Source: an uncultured Eubacterium sp. (GTDB taxonomy: Bacteria > Bacillota > Clostridia > Lachnospirales > CAG-274). Taken from it: 64,000 nt of DNA. Within the stretch, counting starts at the first letter, position 1. Each line of letters starts with the position of its first letter. The position numbers and the translations under genes were made by a program. Of this stretch, positions 16,574-26,429 are shown piece by piece. The stretch spans positions 1 to 64,000 of the forward strand of contig URXK01000007.1 in NCBI GenBank assembly GCA_900551755.1, written 5' to 3'. The notes below the pieces were generated by a model that saw only the letters and a program-made list of their open reading frames with translations, did not search any database and had not been told where the DNA came from.

Positions 16574-19168
16574 ATGGGTTTTTTAGAAAAAGTATTTGGC
16601 TCTTACAGCGACAAGGAAATCAAGAAGATTAAGCCTATAGTTGCAAAGATTAATTCACTTGAGCCTGAAATGGAAGCGTTAAGTGATGATGAGCTTAGAG
16701 CAAAGACAGACGAGTTTAAGGCAAGAATTGCTGATGGTGCTACTCTTGATGATATTTTGCCTGAAGCTTTTGCTGTTGTAAGAGAGGCATCTAAGAGAGT
16801 ACTTGGTATGCGTCACTTTGATGTACAGCTTATTGGTGGTATTGTTCTTCATCAGGGCCGTATATCTGAAATGAAAACAGGTGAAGGTAAAACTTTAGTT
16901 TCTACTTGTCCAGCTTACCTTAATGCTCTTGCTGGCAAGGGTGTTCATATTGTTACAGTAAACGAATATCTTGCTAAGAGAGATGCTGAAGAAATGGGTC
17001 AGGTACATCGTTTCTTAGGCCTTACTGTTGGTGTTATTTATCACGATATGGAAAAGCCTGAAAGACAGGAAGCATATAACTGTGATATTACTTATGCTAC
17101 AAATAACGAACTTGGTTTTGATTACTTAAGAGATAATATGGTTGTTTATGAGAAGGACCTTGTTCAGAGAGGTCTTCACTTTGCTATCATTGATGAGGTT
17201 GACTCAATTCTTATTGATGAGGCTAGAACTCCACTTATTATTTCTGGTCAGTCAGATAAATCTACTAAGCTTTATGAGCTTGCAGATATGTTTGTAAAGA
17301 CTCTTACAAAGGGTCAGATTTTAAATGAAGACGAGGCTATGAATCCTCTTATTAGAGAAGAACTTAAAGAAGAGGGCGACTTTGTAGTTGATGAAAAGGG
17401 TAAGACATCAAGCCTTACTCAGCAGGGTGTTGAAAAGGCTGAAAAGTTCTTTAATGTTGAAAACCTTTCTGACCCTGAAAATATGGCTTTACTTCACCAT
17501 ATTAACAATGCTTTAAAGGCTAATTACAATATGTTTAAAGACCAGGACTATGTAACTGAAAACGATAAGGGTGAGCCAGAAATCGTTATTGTAGATACAT
17601 TTACTGGTAGAATGATGCCAGGTCGTAGATATTCTGATGGTTTACATCAGGCTATTGAGGCTAAAGAGCATTTAGAGGTTAAGAGAGAAAGTAAGACTCT
17701 TGCAACTATTACTTTCCAGAACTTCTTTAATAAGTATGAAAAGAAGTCAGGTATGACAGGTACTGCACAGACAGAAGAAGCCGAATTTAGAGCTATTTAT
17801 GGTATGGATGTTGTTTGTATTCCAACTAATAAGCCTGTTATTAGAAAAGACTTAAATGATATTGTTTACCAGACACAGGCTGCAAAGTACAGAGCTGTTG
17901 TTAAAGAGGTTGTTGAATCTCACGAAAAGGGACAGCCAGTTCTTGTTGGTACTGTTAATATTGAAATTTCAGAGCTTTTAGGTTCAATGCTTAAAAGAGA
18001 GGGCGTTAAGTGCGAAGTCCTTAATGCTAAGAATCATAGAAGAGAAGCTGAAATCGTTGCTAAGGCTGGTGAAATGGGTGCTGTAACTATTGCCACTAAT
18101 ATGGCTGGTAGAGGTACTGATATTAAACTTGGCGAAGGTGTTGTTGAGGTTGGTGGTCTTAAGATTATCGGTACTGAAAGACACGAGTCAAGAAGAATTG
18201 ATAACCAGTTAAGAGGTCGTTCTGGTCGTCAGGGTGACCCAGGTGAGTCTAAGTTCTACTTATCACTTGAAGATGATTTATTAAGACTCTTTGGTTCAGA
18301 AAAAACTGCTGAAATGATTAAAAAGCTTGGTCTTCCTGAGGACGAGCCTATTGTAGCAAAAATGCTTACTAAGTCTATTGAAAATGCACAGAAGAAGGTT
18401 GAAGGTAACAACTTCTCAGCTAGAAAGAGACTTCTTGATTATGATAAGGTAAATAATGAACAGAGAGAAATTATTTACGCACAGAGAAAGGAAGTTCTTT
18501 TAGGAGCTGACCTTAAGGATAAAATTTTAAATATGGTTAAGGCTGTTATTACTAGATGTGTTGATTCAGTTTGCCTTAATGATGATGACCCAACAGAATG
18601 GGATATGACAGAATTTAATGAGCTTATCAGACCTTATTTTGACTTTGAGGATATGTTTATTCTTTCTGATGAAGATATTCAGACAATTACTAAGGAAAAG
18701 CTTGTTGAAAGAGTTTACAATGACGCTATCGTTAAGTATGATGCTAAGGAAAATGAGTACGGCAGTGAAATGATGAGAGAACTTGAAAGAGTTATTACTC
18801 TTAAGGTTGTTGATACTAAGTGGATGGCTCATATTGATGATATGGACCAAATGCGTCAGGGTATTATGTTAAGAGCACTTGCTCAGAGAGACCCTCTTAT
18901 TGAGTACCAGTTTGTAAGTTATGATATGTTTGAAGAACTTTCTAACAATATTCAGAATGATATTGTTAAGACTTTATTCCACATCCAGATTGTAACTCCA
19001 GAGCAGAGCCTTGAAAGAGAGCAGGTAGCACAGCCAACTTCAACTAATATGGACGAGTCAGCTGGTGGCAATACTAAGGTTAGAAAAGAACCTAAGGTAG
19101 GCAGAAATGACCCTTGTCCTTGTGGTAGTGGTAAAAAGTATAAGCAGTGCTGTGGCAGATTTGAGTAA
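16574..19168 (+). CDS. secA: Protein translocase ATPase SecA
   Basis: Motor that pushes preproteins through SecYEG. 864 residues in full-length order: Walker [12 protein letters not shown] near residue 100, DEAD-like [18 protein letters not shown], the preprotein cross-linking domain, [16 protein letters not shown] and [17 protein letters not shown] of the second nucleotide-binding fold, and the C-terminal zinc finger [17 protein letters not shown] that binds SecB or ribosomes. ATG with GAGGTG upstream. A terminator follows, so prfB is transcribed separately or by read-through. The gene is bracketed by two families of small repeats. Confidence 0.98.
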   Translation: MGFLEKVFGSYSDKEIKKIKPIVAKINSLEPEMEALSDDELRAKTDEFKARIADGATLDDILPEAFAVVREASKRVLGMRHFDVQLIGGIVLHQGRISEMKTGEGKTLVSTCPAYLNALAGKGVHIVTVNEYLAKRDAEEMGQVHRFLGLTVGVIYHDMEKPERQEAYNCDITYATNNELGFDYLRDNMVVYEKDLVQRGLHFAIIDEVDSILIDEARTPLIISGQSDKSTKLYELADMFVKTLTKGQILNEDEAMNPLIREELKEEGDFVVDEKGKTSSLTQQGVEKAEKFFNVENLSDPENMALLHHINNALKANYNMFKDQDYVTENDKGEPEIVIVDTFTGRMMPGRRYSDGLHQAIEAKEHLEVKRESKTLATITFQNFFNKYEKKSGMTGTAQTEEAEFRAIYGMDVVCIPTNKPVIRKDLNDIVYQTQAAKYRAVVKEVVESHEKGQPVLVGTVNIEISELLGSMLKREGVKCEVLNAKNHRREAEIVAKAGEMGAVTIATNMAGRGTDIKLGEGVVEVGGLKIIGTERHESRRIDNQLRGRSGRQGDPGESKFYLSLEDDLLRLFGSEKTAEMIKKLGLPEDEPIVAKMLTKSIENAQKKVEGNNFSARKRLLDYDKVNNEQREIIYAQRKEVLLGADLKDKILNMVKAVITRCVDSVCLNDDDPTEWDMTEFNELIRPYFDFEDMFILSDEDIQTITKEKLVERVYNDAIVKYDAKENEYGSEMMRELERVITLKVVDTKWMAHIDDMDQMRQGIMLRALAQRDPLIEYQFVSYDMFEELSNNIQNDIVKTLFHIQIVTPEQSLEREQVAQPTSTNMDESAGGNTKVRKEPKVGRNDPCPCGSGKKYKQCCGRFE

Positions 19169-19182
19169 GAATTAAGTTATAT

Positions 19183-19214
19183 TATAGGTGTGTCTTGTGG
19201 CACACCTATATTTT
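19183..19214 (+). terminator. Terminator of secA
   Basis: TATAGGTGTG (19183-19192), 8-base loop, CACACCTATA (19201-19210), then TTTT. Confidence 0.85.
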
Positions 19215-19267
19215 AATGTTTAGATAATGTTTGAGTAATTAAGAATAATAAATTGTATGTTGTTTAG

Positions 19268-19310
19268 TAAACCCCTCAGTCAGCAAGCTGACAGCTCCCC
19301 TAAAAGTGGA
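19268..19310 (-). repeat. MITE-like element, partial copy
   Basis: Matches the outer 43 bases of the 104-bp element (ACCCCTCAGTCAGCAAGCTG, then AGCTCCCCT and AGTGGAGC) and then stops. It probably results from nested insertion or deletion. Confidence 0.7.
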
Positions 19311-19359
19311 GCTATAGGATTAATATTTAGCTATGCTTTAAATTATAATGAATGGGTTA

Positions 19360-19389
19360 TTTGTAGGAGCGAACTTTGTTCTCCAGTTT
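19360..19389 (-). repeat. Short palindromic repeat, copy 3 (inverted)
   Basis: TTGTAGGAGCGAACTTTGTT followed by CTCCAGTT is the reverse complement of the 16047-16078 type, with some decay of the stem. Confidence 0.6.
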
Positions 19390-19404
19390 AAAATAAATAT
19401 GATA

Positions 19405-19506
19405 GAAAACACCTAGTAGCAACTGACAATTTTCCCACAAGTGGAGCAAAACCGTTTACCTCCCCTTATAGGGGAGGTGGCAACCGAAGGTTGACGGAAG
19501 GGTTTC
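19405..19506 (-). repeat. MITE-like element, copy 2 (inverted)
   Basis: The right 75 bases (CAAGTGGAGCAAAACC, GGGGAGGTGGCAACCGAAGG, GACGGAAGGGTTTC) closely match the reverse complement of 15914-16017. The left end (GAAAACACCTAGTAGCAACT) is degenerate. CTCCCC/GGGGAG differ in both arms from CTTCCC/GGGAAG of copy 1, so stem pairing is conserved. Confidence 0.75.
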
Positions 19507-19541
19507 CAAAACAAACAACAATTTATAGAAAGGTTGATTTT

Positions 19542-20648
19542 ATGATATTTGAACTTGACCAGATGGCAACAGAGCTTGCCTCATATAGTGAAAGTCTTGA
19601 AGGACTTAAAAATTCATTAAACATAGATGAGGCAATAGAAAAAGTTACAGAGCTTGAAGAAATTGCCGGTGACCCAGACTTTTGGAATGATATGGAAAAG
19701 GCACAAAAAAATCTTCAGCAGACAAAACAGCTTAAAAATAAAATTGAAGGTTATGAAAAACTTAAGTCAGATTACGATGACTTAATGACTCTTATTGAAA
19801 TGGGTAATGAAATGGACGATGACTCCGTTGTTGATGAAGCTAAGGAAATGAGAGTAAAGTTTGAGGAGGAGTTTGAGCATTTAAGAATTTCAACTCTCCT
19901 TACAGGTCAGTATGACCATTGCAATGCTATTGTTACTCTTCACTCTGGTGCAGGTGGAACAGAGGCTTGCGACTGGGTATCAATGCTTTACAGAATGTAT
20001 AGCCGTTGGGTAGAAAAACAGGGCTTTGGCTTTGACCTTATGGATTATCAAGATGGTGATGAGGCTGGTATAAAGTCAGTTACTTTTATGGTAACTGGTG
20101 AAAATGCTTATGGTTATTTAAAGGGTGAAAAGGGTATTCATAGACTTGTTAGAATTTCACCTTTTGACTCAAGTGGTAGACGCCATACTTCATTTGCAAG
20201 CTGTGATGTAATGCCTGAAATTGATGAGGATATTGAAGTTGAAATTAATCCAGATGATTTAAGGGTTGATACTTACAGAGCTAGTGGTGCAGGTGGTCAG
20301 CACGTTAACAAAACATCATCAGCTATAAGAATTACTCATATTCCAACTAACATAGTTGTACAGTGTCAGAATGAAAGAAGTCAGTTCCAAAATAAAGATA
20401 TGGCTATGAAGATGCTTAAGGCAAAGCTTTATGAGCTTAAGTTAAAGGAACAGGGCGAAATGCTTGAGGGCATAAGAGGCGAAGTTAAAGATATTGCTTG
20501 GGGTAGCCAGATACGAAGCTATGTTTTCCACCCTTACAATATGATTAAAGACCACAGAACTGGTGCAGAAACTGGTAATGTTCAGCCAGTTATGGACGGT
20601 AACCTTGACCTTTTTGTAAATGCCTATTTAAAGTGGATAAATGAGTAA
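19542..20648 (+). CDS. prfB: Peptide chain release factor 2
   Basis: Ends translation at UGA and UAA. 368 residues from the ATG at 19542, which has AGAAAGGTTG upstream; an earlier in-frame start would begin inside the repeat element and is rejected. The stop-codon recognition motif SPF is in RISPFDSSGRRH and the peptidyl-tRNA hydrolysis motif GGQ in SGAGGQHVNKTSS. Unlike most bacterial prfB genes there is no in-frame UGA near codon 25. The CTTTGAC slip site is replaced by an ordinary Leu-Asn (TTAAAC), so the autoregulatory frameshift is missing. The next gene follows 26 bp later. Confidence 0.96.
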   Translation: MIFELDQMATELASYSESLEGLKNSLNIDEAIEKVTELEEIAGDPDFWNDMEKAQKNLQQTKQLKNKIEGYEKLKSDYDDLMTLIEMGNEMDDDSVVDEAKEMRVKFEEEFEHLRISTLLTGQYDHCNAIVTLHSGAGGTEACDWVSMLYRMYSRWVEKQGFGFDLMDYQDGDEAGIKSVTFMVTGENAYGYLKGEKGIHRLVRISPFDSSGRRHTSFASCDVMPEIDEDIEVEINPDDLRVDTYRASGAGGQHVNKTSSAIRITHIPTNIVVQCQNERSQFQNKDMAMKMLKAKLYELKLKEQGEMLEGIRGEVKDIAWGSQIRSYVFHPYNMIKDHRTGAETGNVQPVMDGNLDLFVNAYLKWINE

Positions 20649-20674
20649 TTTTTGTTTCCTTAAGGAGGAATATT

Positions 20675-22594
20675 ATGAGCAGAGTTATGCTTTTTGCAGG
20701 CTTAAATGAGTGTATCTCTCTTTGTGAAAAGCTTTCAAAGCTTGATGTAATTATTGATGTATATGCAGAAAACCTTGAAGGCAATTATCCCGAGGAAAGC
20801 AATATTTATATTCATACAGGTGAAAAGCTTACAAAGGATTATATTAAGGCGGAATACGATAAATTTGAGCCTGATGTAGTTATAGACGGTGTTCATATTG
20901 CCGATGTAACTATTCACGAATATATAAAAGAAGTTGTAGTTTCAAAAAAATATATTAAACTTAAAGAAGTAAAAGAAAATTTAGATGTTGCCTATTGCAA
21001 AACTATGGACGATGTTATAACAATGGTAAACAGAACTAGAAGTAATGTATACTTTACCACAGGTATAAAAGACATTGAGAAGTTTGCAAATATTGTCGAT
21101 AGTAGAAAAAGAGTATTTCTTGACTTACCAAAGGGCAATAGCTATTTAAGACTTGCTGCTGCTAATGGTGTTAGCTTAAGTAGAATAAATGATATACTTG
21201 ATTATACTGAAGAAGAACTTGTAGGTATTATTAATGATAATAGCATTAAATATATTGTAGCAAGTGATGACGAAAGTTTGGCAAGACTTAAAATGATGTA
21301 TCAGGCATCAAAGGACACTAACATTATTATGGTTATTGTTAGTGCTTCTGACGGAAGTCTTGATGTAGATGAAGTTGTTAGTAGAGTTAAGGCTATTGAT
21401 GCTGTTAAGCAGGTTTATATTATTGGCGTTGGTGTCGGTAACCCTAAAAATATGACTATTGAGGCTTGTGAGGCTATTGACAAGTGTGAGGTTATATTAG
21501 GAAGTGAAGAACTTATAAAGGGCATAGGCATTGACAACAAAGAGCTTCATTATGCTTACAGTGCTAGTGAAATTGAAAACTTTGTTAGTTCTCATTATTA
21601 CAATAGACTTGCTGTTGTTACACAAGGTGATGTTTGTCTTTTGAACGGCATTGCTGAATTTATAAAAAATCTCAAAGGTTATGAGGTTAGGATTGTTCAA
21701 GGTGTGTCATCTATATCATATCTTGCTGCAAGACTTGGCATTGACTGGACTAACTGTGTAGCTGTAGATAGCAGAACTGACAATGTTTTAAAGGCTGTAG
21801 CAGAAAATAAGGGCGTTTTTGTTTTTACAGATGGTGATACTAATGATGTTTTAAATCTTCTTAAAAACAACGGTTTTGAAAATGTAGCAGCTTGTGTTGC
21901 AGAAAGACTTTCTTTTGACGATGAAAAAATTACTACAGGCTATGTTTATGAAGTGGCTAATGGTGAATATGATAGCTTAACTGTTATGTATTTTGAAAAT
22001 GTTAGCTATGGTAAGGCATCTAGTCTTGTTAGTGATGATAACTTGATAAAGGGTAGTCTTCCAATGCTTAATAAAAATCTTAGAGCTGTATTAATGAGAG
22101 ATTTGGATTTGAGAGCTAATGAGGTTATATATGACATTGGTTCTGGTTGTGGTGCAATGACTGTTGAAATGGCTTTATTAAGCGATAAAAGCAGAATATA
22201 TGCCATTGATAATGATGAGCTTGCTCTTGACTTAGTTGAAAGAAATTGTAATATGTATACAATAAATAATGTTAGAGCAATAACAGGTGATGCTAAATCT
22301 GTTATTAAGGATTTGCCAAAGGCTGATGCTGTACTTGTTGAACATTATTATGGTGATACAGTTGAACTTATTAAACAAATTGCTTTTGAAAATAAGGTTA
22401 GAATTGTTGTTGTAACATCAGGCTTTGATGTTGCATATAAACTTATTGATTTAATGCACAAAAATTATTTTGAAGAAATTGAGCTTAAACAAATTAATAT
22501 AACAGAGGGTCAAAACTTTGGCAGTGGCACAAATTTAGTTCCTGCTGAAAATTGTTTTGTTATTAAGGGTATAGGTGCAATTGAGGATAAATAA
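20675..22594 (+). CDS. Trifunctional cobalamin enzyme: CobK/CbiJ-like, CbiE and CbiT
   Basis: 639 residues in three parts. Residues 1-240 resemble precorrin-6A/cobalt-precorrin-6A reductase (MLFAGLNECISLCEKL start, FEPDVVIDGVHIADVTIHEY), though the usual THP(F/Y)A motif reads GVHIAD, so activity is uncertain. Residues 247-445 are CbiE, a C5 methyltransferase (IIGVGVGNPKNMTIEACEAI, VTQGDVCLLNG, VQGVSSISYLAARLG). Residues 460-639 are CbiT, the C15 methylase/decarboxylase (VIYDIGSGCGAMTVEMALLS). All act on the corrin ring in the anaerobic B12 route. AAGGAGG precedes the ATG. It sits alone behind prfB; cobS-cobD lie 5 kb away on the other strand, and no cobalamin riboswitch was seen. Confidence 0.85.
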   Translation: MSRVMLFAGLNECISLCEKLSKLDVIIDVYAENLEGNYPEESNIYIHTGEKLTKDYIKAEYDKFEPDVVIDGVHIADVTIHEYIKEVVVSKKYIKLKEVKENLDVAYCKTMDDVITMVNRTRSNVYFTTGIKDIEKFANIVDSRKRVFLDLPKGNSYLRLAAANGVSLSRINDILDYTEEELVGIINDNSIKYIVASDDESLARLKMMYQASKDTNIIMVIVSASDGSLDVDEVVSRVKAIDAVKQVYIIGVGVGNPKNMTIEACEAIDKCEVILGSEELIKGIGIDNKELHYAYSASEIENFVSSHYYNRLAVVTQGDVCLLNGIAEFIKNLKGYEVRIVQGVSSISYLAARLGIDWTNCVAVDSRTDNVLKAVAENKGVFVFTDGDTNDVLNLLKNNGFENVAACVAERLSFDDEKITTGYVYEVANGEYDSLTVMYFENVSYGKASSLVSDDNLIKGSLPMLNKNLRAVLMRDLDLRANEVIYDIGSGCGAMTVEMALLSDKSRIYAIDNDELALDLVERNCNMYTINNVRAITGDAKSVIKDLPKADAVLVEHYYGDTVELIKQIAFENKVRIVVVTSGFDVAYKLIDLMHKNYFEEIELKQINITEGQNFGSGTNLVPAENCFVIKGIGAIEDK

Positions 22595-22612
22595 GTGAAT
22601 TTATAATATTTA

Positions 22613-22641
22613 TTGCATAATTATTAAAAATGTTTTATAAT
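22613..22641 (+). promoter_or_regulatory. Promoter of the stalk-domain protein gene
   Basis: TTGCAT (22613-22618), 17 bp, TATAAT (22636-22641), 39 bp before the ATG. Confidence 0.8.
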
Positions 22642-22679
22642 GTTTAGGTAATTTATGCAAAAAAATGGAGGAATTTATT

Positions 22680-23426
22680 ATGAAGAAGAAAATTGCATTT
22701 ACATTAGCTACACTTATGGCTATGTCAGCATTAACTACTGGTGCTTTAGCTGATGAGTATACAAAGGCTAATTTAACAATTGAGGGTAAGGCTGTTGTAA
22801 CAGACCAGTCACCTGTTATTGTTAGTGGCAGAACAATGGTTCCTGTTAGAGTTGTTGCTGAATCTCTTGGTACAACTGTAGATTGGGACGCAGAAACTAA
22901 GACTGTTTCTTTTGAAAATGAAGGTCTTAAGGCATCTATGGTTATTGGTAACAAGGAGCTTTTAGTTTCTGGTAGTGCTGTTGAAATTGATGTTCCTGCT
23001 ACTATTATTAACAATAGAACAATGGTTCCTGTTAGATTTTTATCTGAAACTTTTGGATACAATGTAGAATGGGATGCAGAAACTAAGACTGTTAATGTTA
23101 CAGCTAATAAGGCTGATGATGTTGAGAGCGGTGCAGCTGCTGAAACTCCAGCAACTAGTGCTGATGTTGAGGCTTTAAAGGCAGCAGCTTTAGTTGTTGA
23201 CAGTTATGCTGGTGTTTTAAATGACTATACAGATAAGATGACAGAGGAGCAGGCTAAGGCTTATACTGAATACTGCGATAATAACGCAACTGTTCTTGCA
23301 ATGGTAGATAATAAGAGTAGAAAGAGTAAGTTTGAAGTTGAAGAAGGTGCAAAGGCTGTAGCAGCAGCAAAGGCTGGTATGGAAGAAATTGCAAAGACTT
23401 TAAATGTTGAACTTCCTACTAAATAA
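22680..23426 (+). CDS. Secreted protein with copper amine oxidase N-terminal-like (stalk) domain
   Basis: 248 residues. A signal peptide (MKKKIAFTLATLMAMSALTT, cleavage near ALA-DE) is followed by a PF07833-type stalk domain at about 28-140 with the paired repeat GRTMVPVRVVAESLG...VDWDAETKTV and NRTMVPVRFLSETFG...VEWDAETKTV. An Ala/Glu/Thr-rich linker and a charged helical C-terminus follow. Such domains are common on exported Clostridia proteins and probably help cell-wall association; they are not copper enzymes. No catalytic motif is seen. The ATG at 22680 is preferred over 22665 because GGAGG lies between them. Monocistronic, with its own promoter and terminator. Confidence 0.85.
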   Translation: MKKKIAFTLATLMAMSALTTGALADEYTKANLTIEGKAVVTDQSPVIVSGRTMVPVRVVAESLGTTVDWDAETKTVSFENEGLKASMVIGNKELLVSGSAVEIDVPATIINNRTMVPVRFLSETFGYNVEWDAETKTVNVTANKADDVESGAAAETPATSADVEALKAAALVVDSYAGVLNDYTDKMTEEQAKAYTEYCDNNATVLAMVDNKSRKSKFEVEEGAKAVAAAKAGMEEIAKTLNVELPTK

Positions 23427-23461
23427 TTATATATTTATAACTTTATAACTTTATAATAAAG

Positions 23462-23500
23462 ATAATGCTCTCAGATGATGAATTGAGGGCATTATTTTTA
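23462..23500 (+). terminator. Terminator of the stalk-domain gene
   Basis: ATAATGCTCTCA (23462-23473) pairs with TGAGGGCATTAT (23484-23495), then TTTTTA. Confidence 0.9.
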
Positions 23501-23524
23501 TACTTTTTTACACATAAAAATATC

Positions 23525-23555
23525 CCTAAAGTAAATTATATTTCTTTACTTTAGG
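23525..23555 (-). terminator. Terminator of the sugar nucleotidyltransferase gene
   Basis: CCTAAAGTAAA and TTTACTTTAGG form an 11-bp stem; on the minus strand ATATTTTTAT follows. Confidence 0.75.
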
Positions 23556-23570
23556 AATATTGGCTATTTA

Positions 23571-24305
23571 TTATTCGCCATAAATTTTTCTAACTTCTTC
23601 AAGTGCCTTATGAGTACCAATATCATAACACTCACCCTTCATAACATAGCCATAAACTGGCTTTTTCTTATGAAGCCACTGAAGATAATAACCAGGAGCG
23701 TCAGGACTATTTCCTTCATCAAGATATTCCTTGAACATCTTAACTGTGTCCTTAGTGTACATATAAGTAGCAAAAGCTGCTTTGTTGCTCTTAGGCTGTT
23801 GAGGCTTTTCCTCAAGGTCAAGAACTTTATTATTCTCGTCCATAAGAACAACACCTAATTGCTTAATCATTTCCATATCGTCAAACTGTTTAACACAAAC
23901 ACAGTCTGCACCCTTTTCATTATAGAAATCATAATAATCCTTAAGGCTATATGTAAACAAATTATCCCCTGCAATAATAACTACATCGTCATCAATTTTA
24001 CCCTGCTCAATAGTATAAAGAATATCACCAATAGCACCTCTCTTAGTTTCATCAGAGTCAGTACCATCATCAATAACAGTAATAGGCTTAGGATTAGGAG
24101 TGTTAGCTGCCCATTCCTCAAAGTTTTTAGCAAACTTGTGATTACTTATTACAAAAATTGAATCAACTGCATCAAGCGTATTAATTTCTTCTAAAATATA
24201 GTTAATAATAGGCTTGCCCCCAACAGTTAATAATGGCTTAGGTGTATTTTTAGTAAGTGGATAAAGTCTTGTTGCATAGCCAGCAACTAAAATTATTGCT
24301 TTCAT
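23571..24305 (-). CDS. Sugar-phosphate nucleotidylyltransferase (RmlA/GlmU/Gcd1-like)
   Basis: 244 residues of the NTP_transferase fold. The nucleotide-binding start is VAGYATRLYPLTKNTPKPLL, where the usual GGxGTR reads AGYATR. KPIINYILEEI, IVIAGDN-like (VVIIAGDNLF), LDLEEKPQQPKS and a C-terminal YDIGTHKALEEV complete the pattern. It activates a sugar-1-phosphate for a glycosyltransferase; the sugar cannot be told from sequence. It has its own promoter and lies 7 kb from the polymer cluster on the other strand. Confidence 0.85.
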   Translation of the reverse strand: MKAIILVAGYATRLYPLTKNTPKPLLTVGGKPIINYILEEINTLDAVDSIFVISNHKFAKNFEEWAANTPNPKPITVIDDGTDSDETKRGAIGDILYTIEQGKIDDDVVIIAGDNLFTYSLKDYYDFYNEKGADCVCVKQFDDMEMIKQLGVVLMDENNKVLDLEEKPQQPKSNKAAFATYMYTKDTVKMFKEYLDEGNSPDAPGYYLQWLHKKKPVYGYVMKGECYDIGTHKALEEVRKIYGE

Positions 24306-24342
24306 TGTTTTTCTCCTTTAAACTATTAAAATTCATAATACC

Positions 24343-24371
24343 ATTATACATCAACTGTTAAAATATTTCAA
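24343..24371 (-). promoter_or_regulatory. Promoter of the nucleotidyltransferase gene
   Basis: Minus-strand TTGAAA (24371-24366), 17 bp, TATAAT (24348-24343). It overlaps the 3' end of the upstream rluA-type gene. Confidence 0.75.
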
Positions 24372-25338
24372 TAACATTTTCAAATAGATTGTTTATTATT
24401 TTATCAAATTTTACTGATGGTTTAGCTTTAAATACCTTATCATTAAGATATTTTAAACAACCTGAGTCAAATTTCATAATAAGTTTATAACTATGTAAAA
24501 ATTGATTATCTAGCTTAAAAGTATCATAAAAATACTTGTTTACACTTGTATCACCGTATTTTCTATCACCTATAATAGGGTGACCTATTGACTTCATACA
24601 AATTCTAATTTGATGACTTTTGCCAGTTTCAAGTTTAATTTCAAGTAATGTATATTCTTCATTGTATGCTAAAGGCTTATAAAGAGTACGAATAAAGTTA
24701 CCTTCATCACTGTTGTTGCTTAATTTTGCAATATTGTCGCTACTTTTGCTGTGATAACCTTCAACAACGCCAGCCTTAGTTACATTACCTTTTACTATAG
24801 TGATATAGTATTTATCAATTAATTTTTCTTTAAAGCCTCTGTTAAGCTCTTGAACTGCTGGCAAGTTTTTGCCCATAGTTACAATGCCACTTGTGTTAAG
24901 GTCAAGTCTGTTGCAAATAGAGGGAATAAAACCCATAGAATTGTTGGGATTATAGTCACCTTTTTCGCTTAAATAGTATATAAGCTGGTCGTTTAAAGTG
25001 TTTGTTTTATGCTCTTTATCTGGGTGAACTATAAGTCTTTGAGGTTTATTAGCTAAAATAATATTTTCATCTTCATAAACTATTTCAAAGTCCCTAGAGG
25101 CTTTTTTTATTGTTTTGTTTTCAATAAATTTGTCAATAGTTTCATCAGCAAGAAAGAGCTTAATTACATCATTGTTATTAAGTATTTCGTTACCCTCGGC
25201 TTTTTTATTATTTAATTTAATATTTTTTTTCCTAAGCATTTTATATATAAATGACTTAGGAGCAAGAGTCATATATTTCATTAAAAATTTGTCAACTCGT
25301 TGACCTTTTTCATTGTTTGTGATTAAAATTTCACGCAT
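24358..25338 (-). CDS. RluA-family RNA pseudouridine synthase
   Basis: 326 residues. An N-terminal S4 RNA-binding domain (RVDKFLMKYMTLAPKSFIYK) precedes the pseudouridine synthase core with the catalytic aspartate in CNRLDLNTSGIV, then HQIRICMKSIGHPIIGDRKY. It isomerises uridine in rRNA or tRNA; RluC/RluD-type target not decidable. The ATG at 25338 begins one base after the recA stop and uses the GAGGAA at the end of recA, so the two are translationally linked. Upstream in-frame ATGs lie inside recA and lack a site. Confidence 0.9.
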   Translation of the reverse strand: MREILITNNEKGQRVDKFLMKYMTLAPKSFIYKMLRKKNIKLNNKKAEGNEILNNNDVIKLFLADETIDKFIENKTIKKASRDFEIVYEDENIILANKPQRLIVHPDKEHKTNTLNDQLIYYLSEKGDYNPNNSMGFIPSICNRLDLNTSGIVTMGKNLPAVQELNRGFKEKLIDKYYITIVKGNVTKAGVVEGYHSKSSDNIAKLSNNSDEGNFIRTLYKPLAYNEEYTLLEIKLETGKSHQIRICMKSIGHPIIGDRKYGDTSVNKYFYDTFKLDNQFLHSYKLIMKFDSGCLKYLNDKVFKAKPSVKFDKIINNLFENVIEIF

Positions 25339-25339
25339 A

Positions 25340-26428
25340 TTATTCCTCGTCAGCCTCATCAGGGAGAGTAAGAACTTCTTCCTGCTCATAAACAATAGGC
25401 TCAAGACCAAAATGTTCTCTTACCTTGTTTTCAACTTCAAGGCAGATTTGAGGATTTTCTTCAAGATATTTCTTTGCGTTTTCTCTACCCTGACCAATTC
25501 TAGTTTCATTGTAGCTGTACCAAGCACCACCCTTTTGAATAACATCAATATTAGCAGCAAGGTCAAGAACATCACCAATGTGGCTTATACCAGTGCCGTA
25601 CATAATATCAAATTCAGCTGTTTTAAAAGGAGGGGCTACCTTGTTTTTAACAACCTTAGCTCTAGTTCTGTTACCAATGATTTCAGTACCGTTTTTAATA
25701 GAGTCAACTCGTCTAACATCAATTCTAACAGATGCACCATACTTTAAGGCTGCACCACCAGTTGTAGTTTCTGGGTTACCAAACATAACGCCAATTTTAG
25801 AACGAAGCTGATTAATAAATATAACAATACAGTTACTCTTGTTAATAACAGCTGCAAGTTTTCTAATAGCTTGTGACATAAGTCTAGCTTGACCACCCAT
25901 AGTTGCGTCACCCATTTCACCTTCAATTTCACTCTTAGGTACAAGAGCAGCAACAGAGTCAACAACAACAATATCAATAGCACCTGAACGAACCATTGTT
26001 TCAGTTATTTCAAGAGCCTGTTCGCCGGAGTCTGGCTGTGAAACATAAAGCTCATCAATATCTACACCTAAATTTCTGGCATAAATAGGGTCAAGAGCGT
26101 GTTCAGCATCAACATAAGCAGCAGTGCCACCAAGTTTTTGAACCTCAGCAACAACGTGAAGGGCAAGAGTTGTCTTACCACTACTTTCAGGACCATAAAT
26201 TTCAGTTATTCTACCCTTTGGAATACCACCAATACCAAGAGCCAAATCAAGAGAAAGAGAACCAGTAGGAACAGCCTCAATAGAAAGGTCAACCATATTG
26301 TCGCCTAACTTCATAATTGAGCCTTCACCGAAATTCTTTTCGATTTGCTTTAATGCCATTTTAAGAGACTCGCCCTTACCACCATCATTCTCTGTATTAT
26401 AGTCTAAAATTTTGCTTTTCTTTGCCAT
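25340..26428 (-). CDS. recA: Recombinase RecA
   Basis: ATP-dependent strand exchange and LexA co-protease. 362 residues. Walker [14 protein letters not shown], Walker B-like [20 protein letters not shown], the L2 loop [20 protein letters not shown] and the acidic C-terminus are all present. The ATG at 26428 has GGAGG upstream, which lies inside the end of the cinA-like gene; only one base separates that stop from this start. Middle gene of cinA-like-recA-rluA. Confidence 0.98.
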   Translation of the reverse strand: MAKKSKILDYNTENDGGKGESLKMALKQIEKNFGEGSIMKLGDNMVDLSIEAVPTGSLSLDLALGIGGIPKGRITEIYGPESSGKTTLALHVVAEVQKLGGTAAYVDAEHALDPIYARNLGVDIDELYVSQPDSGEQALEITETMVRSGAIDIVVVDSVAALVPKSEIEGEMGDATMGGQARLMSQAIRKLAAVINKSNCIVIFINQLRSKIGVMFGNPETTTGGAALKYGASVRIDVRRVDSIKNGTEIIGNRTRAKVVKNKVAPPFKTAEFDIMYGTGISHIGDVLDLAANIDVIQKGGAWYSYNETRIGQGRENAKKYLEENPQICLEVENKVREHFGLEPIVYEQEEVLTLPDEADEE

Positions 26429-26429
26429 T

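Larger units (their letters stand above)
19169..19541. other. 373-bp gap between secA and prfB with inverted copies of the upstream repeats
   Basis: Besides the secA terminator it holds a partial (19268-19310) and a full (19405-19506) copy of the 104-bp element and one short palindromic repeat (19360-19389), all inverted relative to those before secA. The full copy ends 35 bp before the prfB start. No gene. Confidence 0.75.
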
